This document shows positions 1 through 8,407 of a stretch of DNA of 64,000 bases, one piece after another. The stretch lies in the NCBI GenBank assembly GCA_903840165.1, contig CAIMEY010000098.1:1-64000 (forward strand), written 5' to 3'. The position numbers and the translations under genes were made by a program. Position 1 is the stretch's first letter. Every line of letters starts with the position of its first letter. This DNA comes from an uncultured Myxococcales bacterium. Its GTDB lineage: Bacteria > Myxococcota_A > UBA9042. Under the pieces are notes generated by a model, which was given only the letters and a program-made list of their open reading frames with translations, did not search any database and was not told the origin of the DNA.

Positions 1-59
1 GCAAAAAGGTCCGGGGAACCCATGGATACGATCTCCTGCTGAACAACCGGTTGCGCCAT
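1..59 (-). CDS. 5' end of an unidentified reverse-strand gene (partial)
   Basis: Only the first 19 codons are in the window. The gene starts with ATG at 59, preceded on its own strand by a TAGGACG-type ribosome binding site, and reads MAQPVVQQEIVSMGSPDLF before running off the left edge. The fragment is too short to identify a family. It is divergent from the Cys-rich lipoprotein gene at 285, so the roughly 225 bases between them must hold promoters for both. A TTGACA hexamer at 164-169 on the plus strand could be a -35 box for the rightward gene, but no convincing -10 box at normal spacing was found. Confidence 0.45.
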   Translation of the reverse strand, partial: MAQPVVQQEIVSMGSPDLF

Positions 60-284
60 TGTCGTCCTAGGACTACCGCGATGACGCCGCGCCGGGCCCA
101 GGCGCACGGTAGCCAATTGCACCGGCAAGGACAATGCGAACGCGCGCTTGCCGGCCTTGACCGTTGACAAAGGACCTAGCGCTGTGGCTTCATAACTCCC
201 GCCGCGCGGCGCCAACGGATCGTCTATCCGCAGGCGAACCCCGCGCAACCCTTTTCTATTCCTCTATCGAACCAGGAGTTTCCA

Positions 285-626
285 ATGAACGCCAGCCGTC
301 TATTAACCCTCTTGACCGTCCTTGCCACCTTGGCCTTCGCCGCGGGCTGCTCGTCGGCGCCCAAGAAGTCCGGCGGAGCCCCCGCTACAGGCCCGTCCCC
401 CGTCTCTGCGGCCTACCCAGCGTGCAGCTCGGACGCCAATTGCTCATCCCACGGCCAAGTTTGCGCCAACGGAACCTGCGCCCAGTGCCGTGACCAGAGC
501 CAGTGCGGCGCCATGGGCGCTTGCGGACACTGCGAGAACGGCGGCTGCGTCAAGACCCCCGATTGTTGTGAAAAGGACGCCGACTGTTCGGCGGGCGGCC
601 GTTGCCGCGGTGGCAAGTGCCATTAG
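285..626 (+). CDS. Small Cys-rich lipoprotein
   Basis: This 113-residue protein has a lipoprotein signal peptide (hydrophobic stretch LLTLLTVLATLAFAAG followed by the lipid-attachment Cys of AAGC) and an AGGAG site at 273-277 before the ATG. After a short Ala/Pro/Ser linker, the rest is a disulfide-type module with a Cys every 4 to 8 residues, including the pattern CAQCRDQSQC. The same pattern (CAQCRVDANC) occurs in the Pal-like protein encoded at 1492, so the two Cys-rich regions are probably paralogous. The likely location is the outer-membrane or periplasmic face. No enzymatic function can be assigned. The stop codon is followed directly by the dispersed repeat at 628. Confidence 0.8.
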   Translation: MNASRLLTLLTVLATLAFAAGCSSAPKKSGGAPATGPSPVSAAYPACSSDANCSSHGQVCANGTCAQCRDQSQCGAMGACGHCENGGCVKTPDCCEKDADCSAGGRCRGGKCH

Positions 627-627
627 T

Positions 628-872
628 CCACGTAACGCCTAGTGCTTTCCGGGTTACCGGAAAGGACTCGGGGTTGTGGACTTTCGGACGGGGACCCGGC
701 CGAACGCAGGGGTGAGCCCGCACGCGCGGGCGTGGAGAGGACTCCACGGTGCGCGCGCGGCGCATGAGCCGTGCCAACTCTGGCACGGCGAAAGTGGAGA
801 TGGCGCGCCCCTTGAAACTAGAAGCAAACACTGTACCTCTAACCCGGCAGGAACTTCGGGTTTGAGGTACTG
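628..872 (+). repeat. Dispersed structured repeat, copy A (full length)
   Basis: The element begins right after the stop of the preceding gene and contains, in order: a hairpin AGTGCTTTCC/GGAAAGGACT (one mismatch); a stretch GACCCGGCCGAACGCAGGGG; a hairpin GCCCGC/GCGGGC; a copy-specific insert with an 8-bp hairpin CCGTGCCA/TGGCACGG; the conserved tail GAAACTAGAAGCAAA; and a terminal hairpin AACCCG/CGGGTT. Related copies are at 877-971 (partial, same strand), 29721-29835 (partial, reverse) and 33120-33300 (full, reverse). No open reading frame is conserved among copies. Confidence 0.8.
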
Positions 873-876
873 GTCG

Positions 877-971
877 ACGTAACCCTTAGTGCTTTCCGGG
901 TTACCGCAAAGGACTCAGCGTTGTGGACTTTGCAGCCGGGGACCCGGCCGAACGCAGGGGTGAGTCCGCTC
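877..971 (+). repeat. Dispersed structured repeat, copy B (5' part only)
   Basis: It directly follows copy A in tandem. It starts ACGTAACCCTTAGTGCTTTC and matches copy A through the GACCCGGCCGAACGCAGGGG block, then diverges just after GTGAGTCCGC, so the second hairpin, the conserved tail and the terminal hairpin are missing. It looks like a truncated tandem duplicate. Confidence 0.7.
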
Positions 972-1491
972 AAAGGTGCCAAGAGGGGCGCTCCGTAGGA
1001 AAGCCCTTGCGGCTATTGCAGTTTCTGCACCGAAATGGAGACTGTCCGCCCGACGCTTGACCGGCGACGGCGGTAAGGGCGGACAGTCTTTCGTTTGAAA
1101 ATCAGGGCATCGCTGAACCGTTGGGGTCGAGCAGGGGGGCTCGCGCTTGTTTCGGCGACGAGGGTGCCTTTGAGTTCTCAGCCACGCGGAGTGGATTATC
1201 GGTCAACTCCGCGCAGTTGACGGGCTTGGCCTTGCCGAGCCTACCACGATGATCAGCGCCTCGTTACCTCCTGCGTGGATGGGCGGGGCAAGGCTGCTTG
1301 GGACAAAACGCCCTGTTTCTTCAATACTATTTCCGCTCTCTGCTCCGCTATTCGCCCCCATTTCATCCAGAGCCGCCGCGCTTTGGGCATAAATCCTCGA
1401 CCAAACGGTATCTATTCAGCGGTCCTAACTCTACACTCGCGCCATTGGCGAAGGGCCGTTTCCGGCGCGCGCCGACCACTTCCAGAGGTAC
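972..1491. other. Gene-free region with several RNA-like hairpins upstream of pal
   Basis: About 520 bases without a credible gene. It holds a strong stem at 1039-1089 (listed separately), two overlapping and mutually exclusive inverted repeats at 1185-1213 (CGCGGAGT/ACTCCGCG) and 1202-1221 (GTCAAC/GTTGAC), and a weaker stem at 1224-1242 (GGCTTGG/CCGAGCC). The arrangement could form an attenuator in the pal leader, but this is inference. No clear promoter was found. Confidence 0.5.
1031..1095 (+). terminator. Long hairpin, probable terminator
   Basis: A perfect 13-bp stem AGACTGTCCGCCC (1039-1051) pairs with GGGCGGACAGTCT (1077-1089) around a 25-base loop and can be extended by CGAAA/TTTCG. 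It is followed by TTTCGTTTG, which is a weak U tract. It probably ends transcription that comes through the repeats. A structured RNA is the alternative. Confidence 0.5.
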
Positions 1492-2328
1492 ATGATGCAT
1501 CGTTCTTTCCAGCAGGTTTCTGATTGTTTTTCTGCTTTTCACAGCGCCTCAGCCTGGGTGCGGACCGCTCTTGTCGCCGTAATCGCAACGGGCGCAGTGG
1601 CTTGTGGCCCGACGTACCCCAACTGCGTCAGCGATGAAACCTGCAAATCCAAAGGCGAATTCTGCGTGGACAGCAAGTGCGCGCAGTGCCGGGTCGACGC
1701 CAACTGCCCAGGAGCCGGCGCGGATGTCTGCGTTACCTGCGTCAAGGGCGCTTGCGGGCGTAAGGCCGATTGCTGTTCGTCCAAGCTGGATTGCGGCGCG
1801 GGCAAGAAGTGCGCCGCCAACAAGTGCGTCAATGAATGCGTGGGCGACGCTGATTGCGCTCCCGGCCAAAAGTGCCAAAATGGTGCGTGCTTGGGCGCTG
1901 CCCAGGGTTCGGTGACCGAAGGCGGCGGCTGCAAGTCCGATGCCGATTGCGGTCAGGGCCTCAAATGCGCCGACGGCAAATGCCTCAATAGCAAAGGCGA
2001 GTGCGCCCTGGCGACCGTGCGCTTTGACTTCAATGAAGCCAGCTTGACCAGCCAATCGCAGGACACCTTGTCGGCCAATGTCAAGTGCATGAAAGAAAAG
2101 AAGATGGCCACCTTGGTCATCGAAGGCCACTGCGACGAGCGCGGTACCGACGCGTACAACATGGAACTCGGCAACCGACGCGCTAAGGCCGTCAAAGAGT
2201 ACATCGCCCACCTGTTTCCCAAGGTCAAAGCCAAGACGCAGAGCTACGGCAAGACCAAGCCGCTGTGCAGCGATGACAACGAAGGCTGCCACGGACAGAA
2301 CCGCCGCGCCGAATTCCAGGTTAAATAA
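1492..2328 (+). CDS. Pal-like OmpA-domain lipoprotein with Cys-rich linker
   Basis: The C-terminal third (about residues 165-278) is an OmpA/Pal peptidoglycan-binding domain, with the motifs VRFDFNEASL, EGHCDERGTDAYN, LGNRRAKAVK, SYGKTKP and QNRRAEF. The N-terminus has a signal peptide ending in a lipobox-like AVAC. Between them lie about 110 residues of repeated Cys-rich modules (C.SD..C...G..C pattern) where ordinary Pal has a short flexible linker. In the Tol-Pal system Pal anchors the outer membrane to peptidoglycan. The next gene, a CpoB/YbgF-like lipoprotein, overlaps by one base (TAATG), which supports a Tol-Pal role. tolQRAB are not in this window. The module resembles the small lipoprotein encoded at 285. 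Confidence 0.85.
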   Translation: MMHRSFQQVSDCFSAFHSASAWVRTALVAVIATGAVACGPTYPNCVSDETCKSKGEFCVDSKCAQCRVDANCPGAGADVCVTCVKGACGRKADCCSSKLDCGAGKKCAANKCVNECVGDADCAPGQKCQNGACLGAAQGSVTEGGGCKSDADCGQGLKCADGKCLNSKGECALATVRFDFNEASLTSQSQDTLSANVKCMKEKKMATLVIEGHCDERGTDAYNMELGNRRAKAVKEYIAHLFPKVKAKTQSYGKTKPLCSDDNEGCHGQNRRAEFQVK

Positions 2329-3431
2329 TGCAGGGGTACAAGTTGGCTTGGCTTGGCCGCCCTGCTGAAATGGCGTGTGTTGCGGCCCGATTGGGTCTCG
2401 GTGTCTTGCTGTCAGGCATCCTAGGATGCGTGGCGACAACGGCTCAGCTCGATCGCGTGGAAGCGCGCGTTGTAGCTGTGGAAAGAGCCGGCAATACGAC
2501 TCTGGCGGGAGCGCAGCGGGAAACACAGCGCCTCGAAAACCTCTCTAAAAACATTGATGAAGCGCTGGACCAACTGCGAGAAGCGACGGCCCGGGCCAAC
2601 TCGCGGCAAAGCGACTTTGAAAAGGCGATGAAGACGCTCCGTGGCGACATGGAGTTGCTCAATCACCGCCTCGATGCCATTGAAAAATTGGCGCTTTCTA
2701 GCCAAACGACGGCGGACGTGGTCAAGGCCAAGCTTGGCCAATTGATTGCCGATCTGCGCGACAGAGCCGGTATCGCCATCTTGGCGCTGCCGTCTGATCT
2801 GCCGGCCGATGGTCCTGGTTTTGCCGCAATGGCCGAGAAAATGCTGGCATCAGGCGAGGTTCGCACCGCTTCAGCCGTAGCGGTCGAATGCCAGAAGCGC
2901 TTTGACAAGTCCGAGGCTGCCGGAAGCTGTGGCGTCATTCTGGCGCGAATTGCTGAACAAGAACTCCGCTTTGCCGATGCGATGAAGACGCTGCAGGCCG
3001 TGCACGACAGCTTGGGCGGCAAGCCGGTGCCTGTGGTTGGCCAAGCCTTGCTGCAAATCGCTCATCTACTTGAATTGCAAGGAAAATGCGCGCGGGCTGG
3101 CGAAGTGTACAAGTACCTACGCGGCGAGATGGCCAAGCTTCCGGCGGCCAAATCGGCCAAGGACCTACAGGCAGCGATGGTGGCGCGGTGCAAGGAAGGC
3201 GTTTCGACTGAAGGTCAGCTGCCCAGCGGCGATGCCAAGGGGTCGGACAAGAAAAGCGCTGAAACTCCTGAGGAAAAGCCAACCGCCGACAAGCCGCAGA
3301 CAGCCGACAAGGCCCAGACAACCGACAAAGCGATGCCCAGCGAAAAGCCTGCGGCGGACAAGGCACTGCCGGCTGACAAAGCGGTCTCCCCCGACAAAGC
3401 GACACCAGCCAAGACGCCAGCGAAGAAGTAG
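2328..3431 (+). CDS. CpoB/YbgF-like coiled-coil lipoprotein
   Basis: This 367-residue protein has a late signal sequence (LGLGVLLSGILGC) with a lipobox Cys near residue 34. A long coiled coil follows (about residues 40-135), then a helical, TPR-like region (about 165-285) with alternating Ala/Leu helices. The tail is a low-complexity string of ADK/TDK/PSEK repeats ending in Lys. An N-terminal coiled coil with a C-terminal TPR is the layout of CpoB (YbgF), which is encoded directly after pal in many proteobacteria. The start overlaps the pal stop by one base, so translation is probably coupled. Sequence similarity is weak. The call rests on architecture and position. Confidence 0.7.
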   Translation: MQGYKLAWLGRPAEMACVAARLGLGVLLSGILGCVATTAQLDRVEARVVAVERAGNTTLAGAQRETQRLENLSKNIDEALDQLREATARANSRQSDFEKAMKTLRGDMELLNHRLDAIEKLALSSQTTADVVKAKLGQLIADLRDRAGIAILALPSDLPADGPGFAAMAEKMLASGEVRTASAVAVECQKRFDKSEAAGSCGVILARIAEQELRFADAMKTLQAVHDSLGGKPVPVVGQALLQIAHLLELQGKCARAGEVYKYLRGEMAKLPAAKSAKDLQAAMVARCKEGVSTEGQLPSGDAKGSDKKSAETPEEKPTADKPQTADKAQTTDKAMPSEKPAADKALPADKAVSPDKATPAKTPAKK

Positions 3432-3485
3432 CTTCTACCCCGCACAATCCATTACCTTTTCTTGCCACGTCTGCGCGAGTGCTCC

Positions 3486-5420
3486 ATGGGCCAAACCGCT
3501 GAGTACGCGCTCTACCCCACCGCCTATGCAGCGATCGTCGTTGGGGGCGGCCATGCCGGTTGTGAAGCCGCCTTGGCCCTTGCACGGTGTGGTTTCAGCA
3601 CGTTACTGCTGACGCAAAACGTCGACCGCATTGGCTGGATGAGTTGCAATCCGGCGATCGGCGGCATCGGCAAATCGCATTTAGTCGCTGAAATTGACGC
3701 CTTGGGCGGCGAAATGGCGCGAAATACCGATCAGGCTGGCGTGCATTACAAACGGCTCAATGCCTCGCGCGGACCAGCCGTACAGGCCTTGAGGGCCCAG
3801 TGCGACAAGTTGGTGTATGCCACGGCCATTCGCCAAACCCTGGAGAACACGGACCTACTGACGATCAAGCAGGCTGATGTGCAGGGATTATGGTTGGAGC
3901 AAGGGCAGTTGCGCGGCGTTCGTAGCCACCAGGGCCTGACCTTTGCCGGGCAGGTCGTGGTGCTGACTGCCGGGACCTTCTTAGGCGCGGTACTGCACAC
4001 GGGGATGCGCACCCAAGCTGGCGGAAGAGCTGGAGATTCGCCGTCGCTGGGGCTAGGCGATCAGCTTCGCCTACTCGGGGTGCAGACTCAGCGGCACAAG
4101 ACGGGCACCTGCCCGCGCCTGGACAAGCGGAGCATCGATTTTGCGGGATTGCCCTTAGATCCAGGGCTTGTACCTCCACCGCCGATGGCGCGCGACGGGG
4201 CCGGCGCGGTGCTGCCGCAAATGCCCTGCCACATGACGTGGACCAATGAGCGAACCCACGATTTGATACGGGAAAACCTGCATCGTTCTCCGATGTTCGC
4301 AGGCGTGATTGCCGGCATCGGCCCCCGGTACTGTCCTTCCGTGGAGGACAAAGTCGTGCGCTTTGCCGACCACGACCGCCATCAGTTGTTCCTCGAGCGC
4401 GAGGGCTGGCAGACCCAGGAAGTGTACGTCAATGGACTGTCAACTAGCCTGCCCGCTGATGTGCAAGTGCGCATGATTCACAGTATTTCCGGCCTCGAGC
4501 GGGCGGAGATCGTGCGTTTTGGCTACGCGGTGGAATATGACGCGATTGACCCACGGCAGTTGGGCATTGACTTGCAACTTAAAGTTCTTCCAGGACTTTT
4601 TCTCGCCGGACAAGTCAACGGCACCAGTGGCTACGAGGAAGCGGCTGCCCAGGGCCTCGCAGCAGGGCTTGGCGCTGTCGCACGGCTGCGGGGTGAGCCG
4701 GCCCCGGTCTTCTCGCGATCGGATAGCTATATCGGCGTTATGATTGATGATCTTGTTACACGTGGTGCAAGCGAACCGTATCGCATGTTCACATCGCGTG
4801 CTGAGGGACGCCTGCACCTGCGCGCAAGTAATGCGGATTTGCGCTTGACCCCTCTGGGCAGACGCCTAGGCCTTGTGGGCGACAAAGCGTGGACTGCGCA
4901 TCAGCAGCGCGTCGACCGATTGGCCAAGGCAAAGGCAGAGTTAGAGACAACATTGGTCAAGCCGACCCGGGAAAACCTCGCACGCCTGGAACCGCTCGGC
5001 GCGGGCACTCTGGTGGCTCCGCAGTCGCTGTCGACGCTCTTGTGCCGGCCAGAGCTAGATTTTCAACAAATTGCGCCGTGGGTACCTTCCTGGATGGCCG
5101 CGGAACTCAGCCCGGACGACCAGGTCGAACTCATCACCGCCTTTCGCTACCGCGGCTACATTGCCCGAGAAGCCATACGCCAGGCCCGCACCCAGCGCAA
5201 TGAAAACCTCGCAATTCCAGAAGGTTTAGACTACGCAAGCGTCGGCGGCTTGACCACGGAGGCGCGCACTCATTTGACTCAGCAGCGCCCCGCCCACCTC
5301 GGCCACGCCAGTCGTTTGCCCGGGGTGACCCCTGCGGCGATTGCGGCTTTGTCCTTTCACCTAACGCGGCGTTTGCGTTTGCGAATCAAGCCCGAGCCCG
5401 GCCACGACGCACCTCCCTAG
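3486..5420 (+). CDS. mnmG: tRNA uridine-5-carboxymethylaminomethyl modification enzyme MnmG
   Basis: MnmG (GidA), with MnmE, installs the cmnm5/nm5 group on the wobble uridine of several tRNAs, using FAD and folate. The FAD-binding motif GGGHAGCEAA is near the N-terminus, followed by CNPAIGGIGKSHLV and the region ALGGEMARNTDQAG that is diagnostic of MnmG rather than TrmFO. The C-terminal helical domain (from about residue 560) is also present. From ATG 3486 the protein has 644 residues, close to the usual 620-640. An in-frame TTG at 3462 would add eight residues but has no better signal. mnmE is not in the window. A probable terminator follows. Confidence 0.93.
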   Translation: MGQTAEYALYPTAYAAIVVGGGHAGCEAALALARCGFSTLLLTQNVDRIGWMSCNPAIGGIGKSHLVAEIDALGGEMARNTDQAGVHYKRLNASRGPAVQALRAQCDKLVYATAIRQTLENTDLLTIKQADVQGLWLEQGQLRGVRSHQGLTFAGQVVVLTAGTFLGAVLHTGMRTQAGGRAGDSPSLGLGDQLRLLGVQTQRHKTGTCPRLDKRSIDFAGLPLDPGLVPPPPMARDGAGAVLPQMPCHMTWTNERTHDLIRENLHRSPMFAGVIAGIGPRYCPSVEDKVVRFADHDRHQLFLEREGWQTQEVYVNGLSTSLPADVQVRMIHSISGLERAEIVRFGYAVEYDAIDPRQLGIDLQLKVLPGLFLAGQVNGTSGYEEAAAQGLAAGLGAVARLRGEPAPVFSRSDSYIGVMIDDLVTRGASEPYRMFTSRAEGRLHLRASNADLRLTPLGRRLGLVGDKAWTAHQQRVDRLAKAKAELETTLVKPTRENLARLEPLGAGTLVAPQSLSTLLCRPELDFQQIAPWVPSWMAAELSPDDQVELITAFRYRGYIAREAIRQARTQRNENLAIPEGLDYASVGGLTTEARTHLTQQRPAHLGHASRLPGVTPAAIAALSFHLTRRLRLRIKPEPGHDAPP

Positions 5421-5457
5421 CCCCAGCCGTATTCCCACACCTCGGCCAGAGGCGCGC

Positions 5458-5489
5458 CGCGGCGGTAGACCGCGATCCTTCTTTTTTTT
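5458..5489 (+). terminator. Rho-independent terminator after mnmG
   Basis: A short GC stem, CGCGG (5458-5462) with CCGCG (5470-5474), is followed within seven bases by a run of eight T (5482-5489). The stem is only five pairs, so its strength is moderate. Confidence 0.6.
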
Positions 5490-5516
5490 GCACAACCTCT
5501 GCGCGCGGCGTATGGT
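5488..5516 (+). promoter_or_regulatory. Candidate sigma-70 promoter for the SulP gene
   Basis: TTGCAC (5488-5493) and TATGGT (5511-5516) are separated by exactly 17 bases and lie just after the mnmG terminator. A start near 5523 would give a leader of about 68 bases. Confidence 0.4.
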
Positions 5517-5590
5517 GACCGTGGACGGGTAGGACGGCCGATTTTCGCCCCACTCGCCGCCTGGGCCTCCTTTCCCCAGATGATTGAGCC

Positions 5591-7405
5591 ATGTCCCCAT
5601 CACAACGTTTGACTGAGTCTTTGGCGTCTACCCCTTTGTCGTCGCTGCCCGCGCGGGCGTTACGCCAAGCATTTGCCGCGGGTTATGGCGCAAAAGAGGC
5701 GAGACGCGACGTGCTCGCCGGCCTAGTCGTTGGCGTGGTCGCATTGCCTTTGGCGATGGCCCTGGCGATTGCCGTGGGCGCACCGCCGCAACTAGGTCTT
5801 TACACAAGCATTGTCGGCGGATTCATCATCGCGGTCCTGGGCGGCTCGAGCACGCAGGTCTCGGGGCCAACCGCGGCCTTCATCGTCATTCTCGCACCGA
5901 TTACAGCCAAGTACGGCGTCGGCGGCCTGCTCATTGCCGGCCTCCTCGGTGGCGTTCAACTTACGCTGATGGGCGTCCTGCGTTTTGGTCGCTTTATTCA
6001 GTACATTCCGCACCCAGTGACTACAGGCTTCACCGCAGGCATCGGACTTGTCATCGCAACACTTCAACTTCAAGACGTTTTTGGCCTCCATTTGCACAGC
6101 AAGCCGCAGCACTACGTTGAACGGGTTGCGGCGATGATTGAGGCGCGGAGCACGGCCTCGATGTGGGAACTCGGGATCGCCACGCTTACCCTCGCAATTC
6201 TGCTGCTAATTCCGCGAATCACGCGCAAGGTTCCAGCCCCGTTGGTGGCCCTGCCTGTGGCCGCGATCGCCGCGCTCGCCTTGGGACGCTGGGTGCCGGG
6301 GACGACCATTTCGACGATCGGTACGCGCTTTCAGACCGAGCTTAATGGCCTCATTATTCATGGCATTCCCCAGCTCCCTCCTCTGCCCGTGTTGCCTTGG
6401 TCGATGCCGGGAGCCGATGGCCATCCGGTCGGGCTGTCCTGGGACCTGCTGCACGATCTGGTCCCGGGTTCCTTTGCAATCGCGATGTTGGGTGCCATTG
6501 AGTCCCTGCTGTCGGCCGTGGTCGCCGATGGCATGGCACGTACCCGCCATGAGCCGGACGCAGAACTGATCGCCCAAGGCATCGGCAACATCATTGTGCC
6601 GTTCTTTGGCGGGATTCCGGCCACCGGCGCCATTGCGCGTACGGCGACCAATATCCGCTCAGGTGCCAAATCGCCTGTGGCGGCCATGGTTCACGCGTTG
6701 ACGGTGCTAGCGGCCGTCTTGGTCCTAGCGCCCCTGCTGGCCTATGTGCCGATGGCTTCCTTGGCCGCTTTGCTGCTCCTAGTCGCATGGAACATGAGCG
6801 AAATCAAGCATTTTATTCACATCCTCAAGATCGCGCCCAAGAGCGATGTCACCGTGCTGCTGACCTGCTTTTTCCTGACGGTCGCCTTTGACATGGTGGT
6901 CGCAGTCTCGGTGGGTGTGATGCTGGCGGCCGTGCTGTTCATGCGGCGCATGGCCGAGGTGACTCATGCCGAAATCCGCGATTCTCATGAGGGTTTGCCG
7001 CGGCGCCCGGGCGAAGGCGTCCTGGTCTATGACATCGCCGGTCCGCTGTTCTTTGGCGCTGCGCAGAAAGCCATGGCCGCCCTCGGAATCATTGCGGATC
7101 GCGCCCGTGCCGTGGTGCTGCGCATGGACCAGGTGCCCGCCCTCGACGCGACAGGCCTCGTCGCATTTGAGTCGGCTCTGGAGGAACTGGCCAACCACGG
7201 GTGTTTGACGGTAGTGACCGGCTTGCAGCCACAGCCACGAAAAGTCTTTGATAAATCAGGGATTGTCAACGTGCCGGGCAAGCTGATTCTCGCGCAGACC
7301 CTGGAGGAGGCCCTGGACGCCGCCGATGCCCATGCCACGGCTACGCGCCTGCCGCCGCGGCGAAGTTCGCGTACGACCGCTCAGCAGCGCCCTGCCGCCC
7401 AATAA
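5591..7405 (+). CDS. SulP-family anion transporter with STAS domain
   Basis: This 604-residue inner-membrane protein has the SulP architecture: about a dozen hydrophobic helices (residues 35-440) beginning with DVLAGLVVGVVALPLAMALA, then a cytoplasmic STAS domain (about 450-570) with the strands VLVYDIAGPLFFGAA and AVVLRMDQVPALDATG. SulP proteins move sulfate, bicarbonate or other anions, often coupled to H+ or Na+. The substrate cannot be read from the sequence. The proline-rich amphipathic segment QVSGPTAAFIVI is typical of the family's core site. The gene stands alone between a terminator and a VOC gene. The extreme C-terminus is a short Arg-rich tail. Confidence 0.9.
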   Translation: MSPSQRLTESLASTPLSSLPARALRQAFAAGYGAKEARRDVLAGLVVGVVALPLAMALAIAVGAPPQLGLYTSIVGGFIIAVLGGSSTQVSGPTAAFIVILAPITAKYGVGGLLIAGLLGGVQLTLMGVLRFGRFIQYIPHPVTTGFTAGIGLVIATLQLQDVFGLHLHSKPQHYVERVAAMIEARSTASMWELGIATLTLAILLLIPRITRKVPAPLVALPVAAIAALALGRWVPGTTISTIGTRFQTELNGLIIHGIPQLPPLPVLPWSMPGADGHPVGLSWDLLHDLVPGSFAIAMLGAIESLLSAVVADGMARTRHEPDAELIAQGIGNIIVPFFGGIPATGAIARTATNIRSGAKSPVAAMVHALTVLAAVLVLAPLLAYVPMASLAALLLLVAWNMSEIKHFIHILKIAPKSDVTVLLTCFFLTVAFDMVVAVSVGVMLAAVLFMRRMAEVTHAEIRDSHEGLPRRPGEGVLVYDIAGPLFFGAAQKAMAALGIIADRARAVVLRMDQVPALDATGLVAFESALEELANHGCLTVVTGLQPQPRKVFDKSGIVNVPGKLILAQTLEEALDAADAHATATRLPPRRSSRTTAQQRPAAQ

Positions 7406-7576
7406 CTGATAAGGAAAGCTGTTTTTGTGCAGGAATTCCCCTTGTAGCGCGCCTTTCCCCGCTTGGCGACGCAGCGGCGGCATTTCTTTTGGGAAAACTC
7501 GAATCGACTTGCGAGGAGCACGGCCCGCGTTGCACACTTGCCGCCAATCCCGCACCGACGTCGGGAGGAGCGTTCC

Positions 7577-8389
7577 ATGAGCCAGTCCTCAAGCAATTCC
7601 CCACCACTTCTCGGCACTTTCCTCTGGCATGAAGTCATGAGCCAGGATCCGGCCGGCACGCGAGCTTTCTATACGCAGATCCTGGGGTGGACCGTTGCCC
7701 CCATGCCCAATGCCCCAGACCCTGAACATTACGCCGTTTTTTCTGCTCGAGGCACGGGCGTCGCCGGCGTCATGCGCCTGCCTGAACAGGCCGCGGCCAT
7801 GGGTGCGCCCAGCCACTGGCTTGGCTACTTGGGCAGTCCAAACGTGAAAGCAACGGTGGATCAAGTCGTTGCGCTGGGTGGCTCGGTGCGCATGCCGCCG
7901 ACCGCTATCGCGGGCGTGGGCACCATTGCCGTGCTGGCCGACGCCCAAGGCGCGGGGTTTGGCCTACTGCAACCGGAAAGTGGCCTGCCCGATAATATGC
8001 TGCAATCAGACGGCAATCCCAACGGCACGGTCACTTGGCACGAGCTAGTCACCAGCGATCTGGAGGCAGCCTGGACTTTCTACAGCACGGCCTTTGGCTG
8101 GCAACTCGTTGAAGATATGGACATGGGCCCCAGCGGCAAGTATCGCTTGTTCAGCACGGGTGGCGAACCGATCGGCGGCCTGACGAACTTGCCCCCGCAA
8201 TGCACCGGCAGCGCATGGACGCACTACTTGCAAGTGCCTGATCTGCAAGCGGCTATTGATAAGTCGATTGAGCTCGGCGCCAAACTGGAGCGAGGCCCGG
8301 AGACGGTGGCCGGTGGCGATCGCATTGCGCTCCTGGTCGATCCGCAGGGCGCGTTCTTTGCCCTGCACACCTTCCCCGCCAAGAAATAG
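7577..8389 (+). CDS. Two-domain VOC (glyoxalase/bleomycin-resistance fold) protein
   Basis: The protein has 270 residues made of two tandem vicinal-oxygen-chelate domains. Each starts with a similar segment (FLWHEVMSQDPAGTRAFYTQ and VTWHELVTSDLEAAWTFYST) and ends with a hydrophobic strand (GFGLLQPE and FFALHTFP). Fused VOC pairs include dioxygenases, hydroxylases and resistance proteins, so the reaction is unknown. The start at ATG 7577 is set by a GGGAGGAG site. An open frame continues upstream to 7463 but adds no recognisable sequence. The gene is convergent with the SDR gene 18 bases downstream. Confidence 0.85.
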   Translation: MSQSSSNSPPLLGTFLWHEVMSQDPAGTRAFYTQILGWTVAPMPNAPDPEHYAVFSARGTGVAGVMRLPEQAAAMGAPSHWLGYLGSPNVKATVDQVVALGGSVRMPPTAIAGVGTIAVLADAQGAGFGLLQPESGLPDNMLQSDGNPNGTVTWHELVTSDLEAAWTFYSTAFGWQLVEDMDMGPSGKYRLFSTGGEPIGGLTNLPPQCTGSAWTHYLQVPDLQAAIDKSIELGAKLERGPETVAGGDRIALLVDPQGAFFALHTFPAKK

Positions 8390-8407
8390 CACAATCTCGT
8401 CGACTTA

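Noticed and set aside
676-882. Open frame inside repeat copy A
   Set aside because: The frame is not kept in the other copies, which differ by insertions within hairpins. Conservation is structural, not coding.
1549-2526. Reverse-strand open frame of about 325 codons
   Set aside because: It is antisense to the Pal-like and CpoB-like genes. Its Ala/Leu-rich translation mirrors the forward codon usage.
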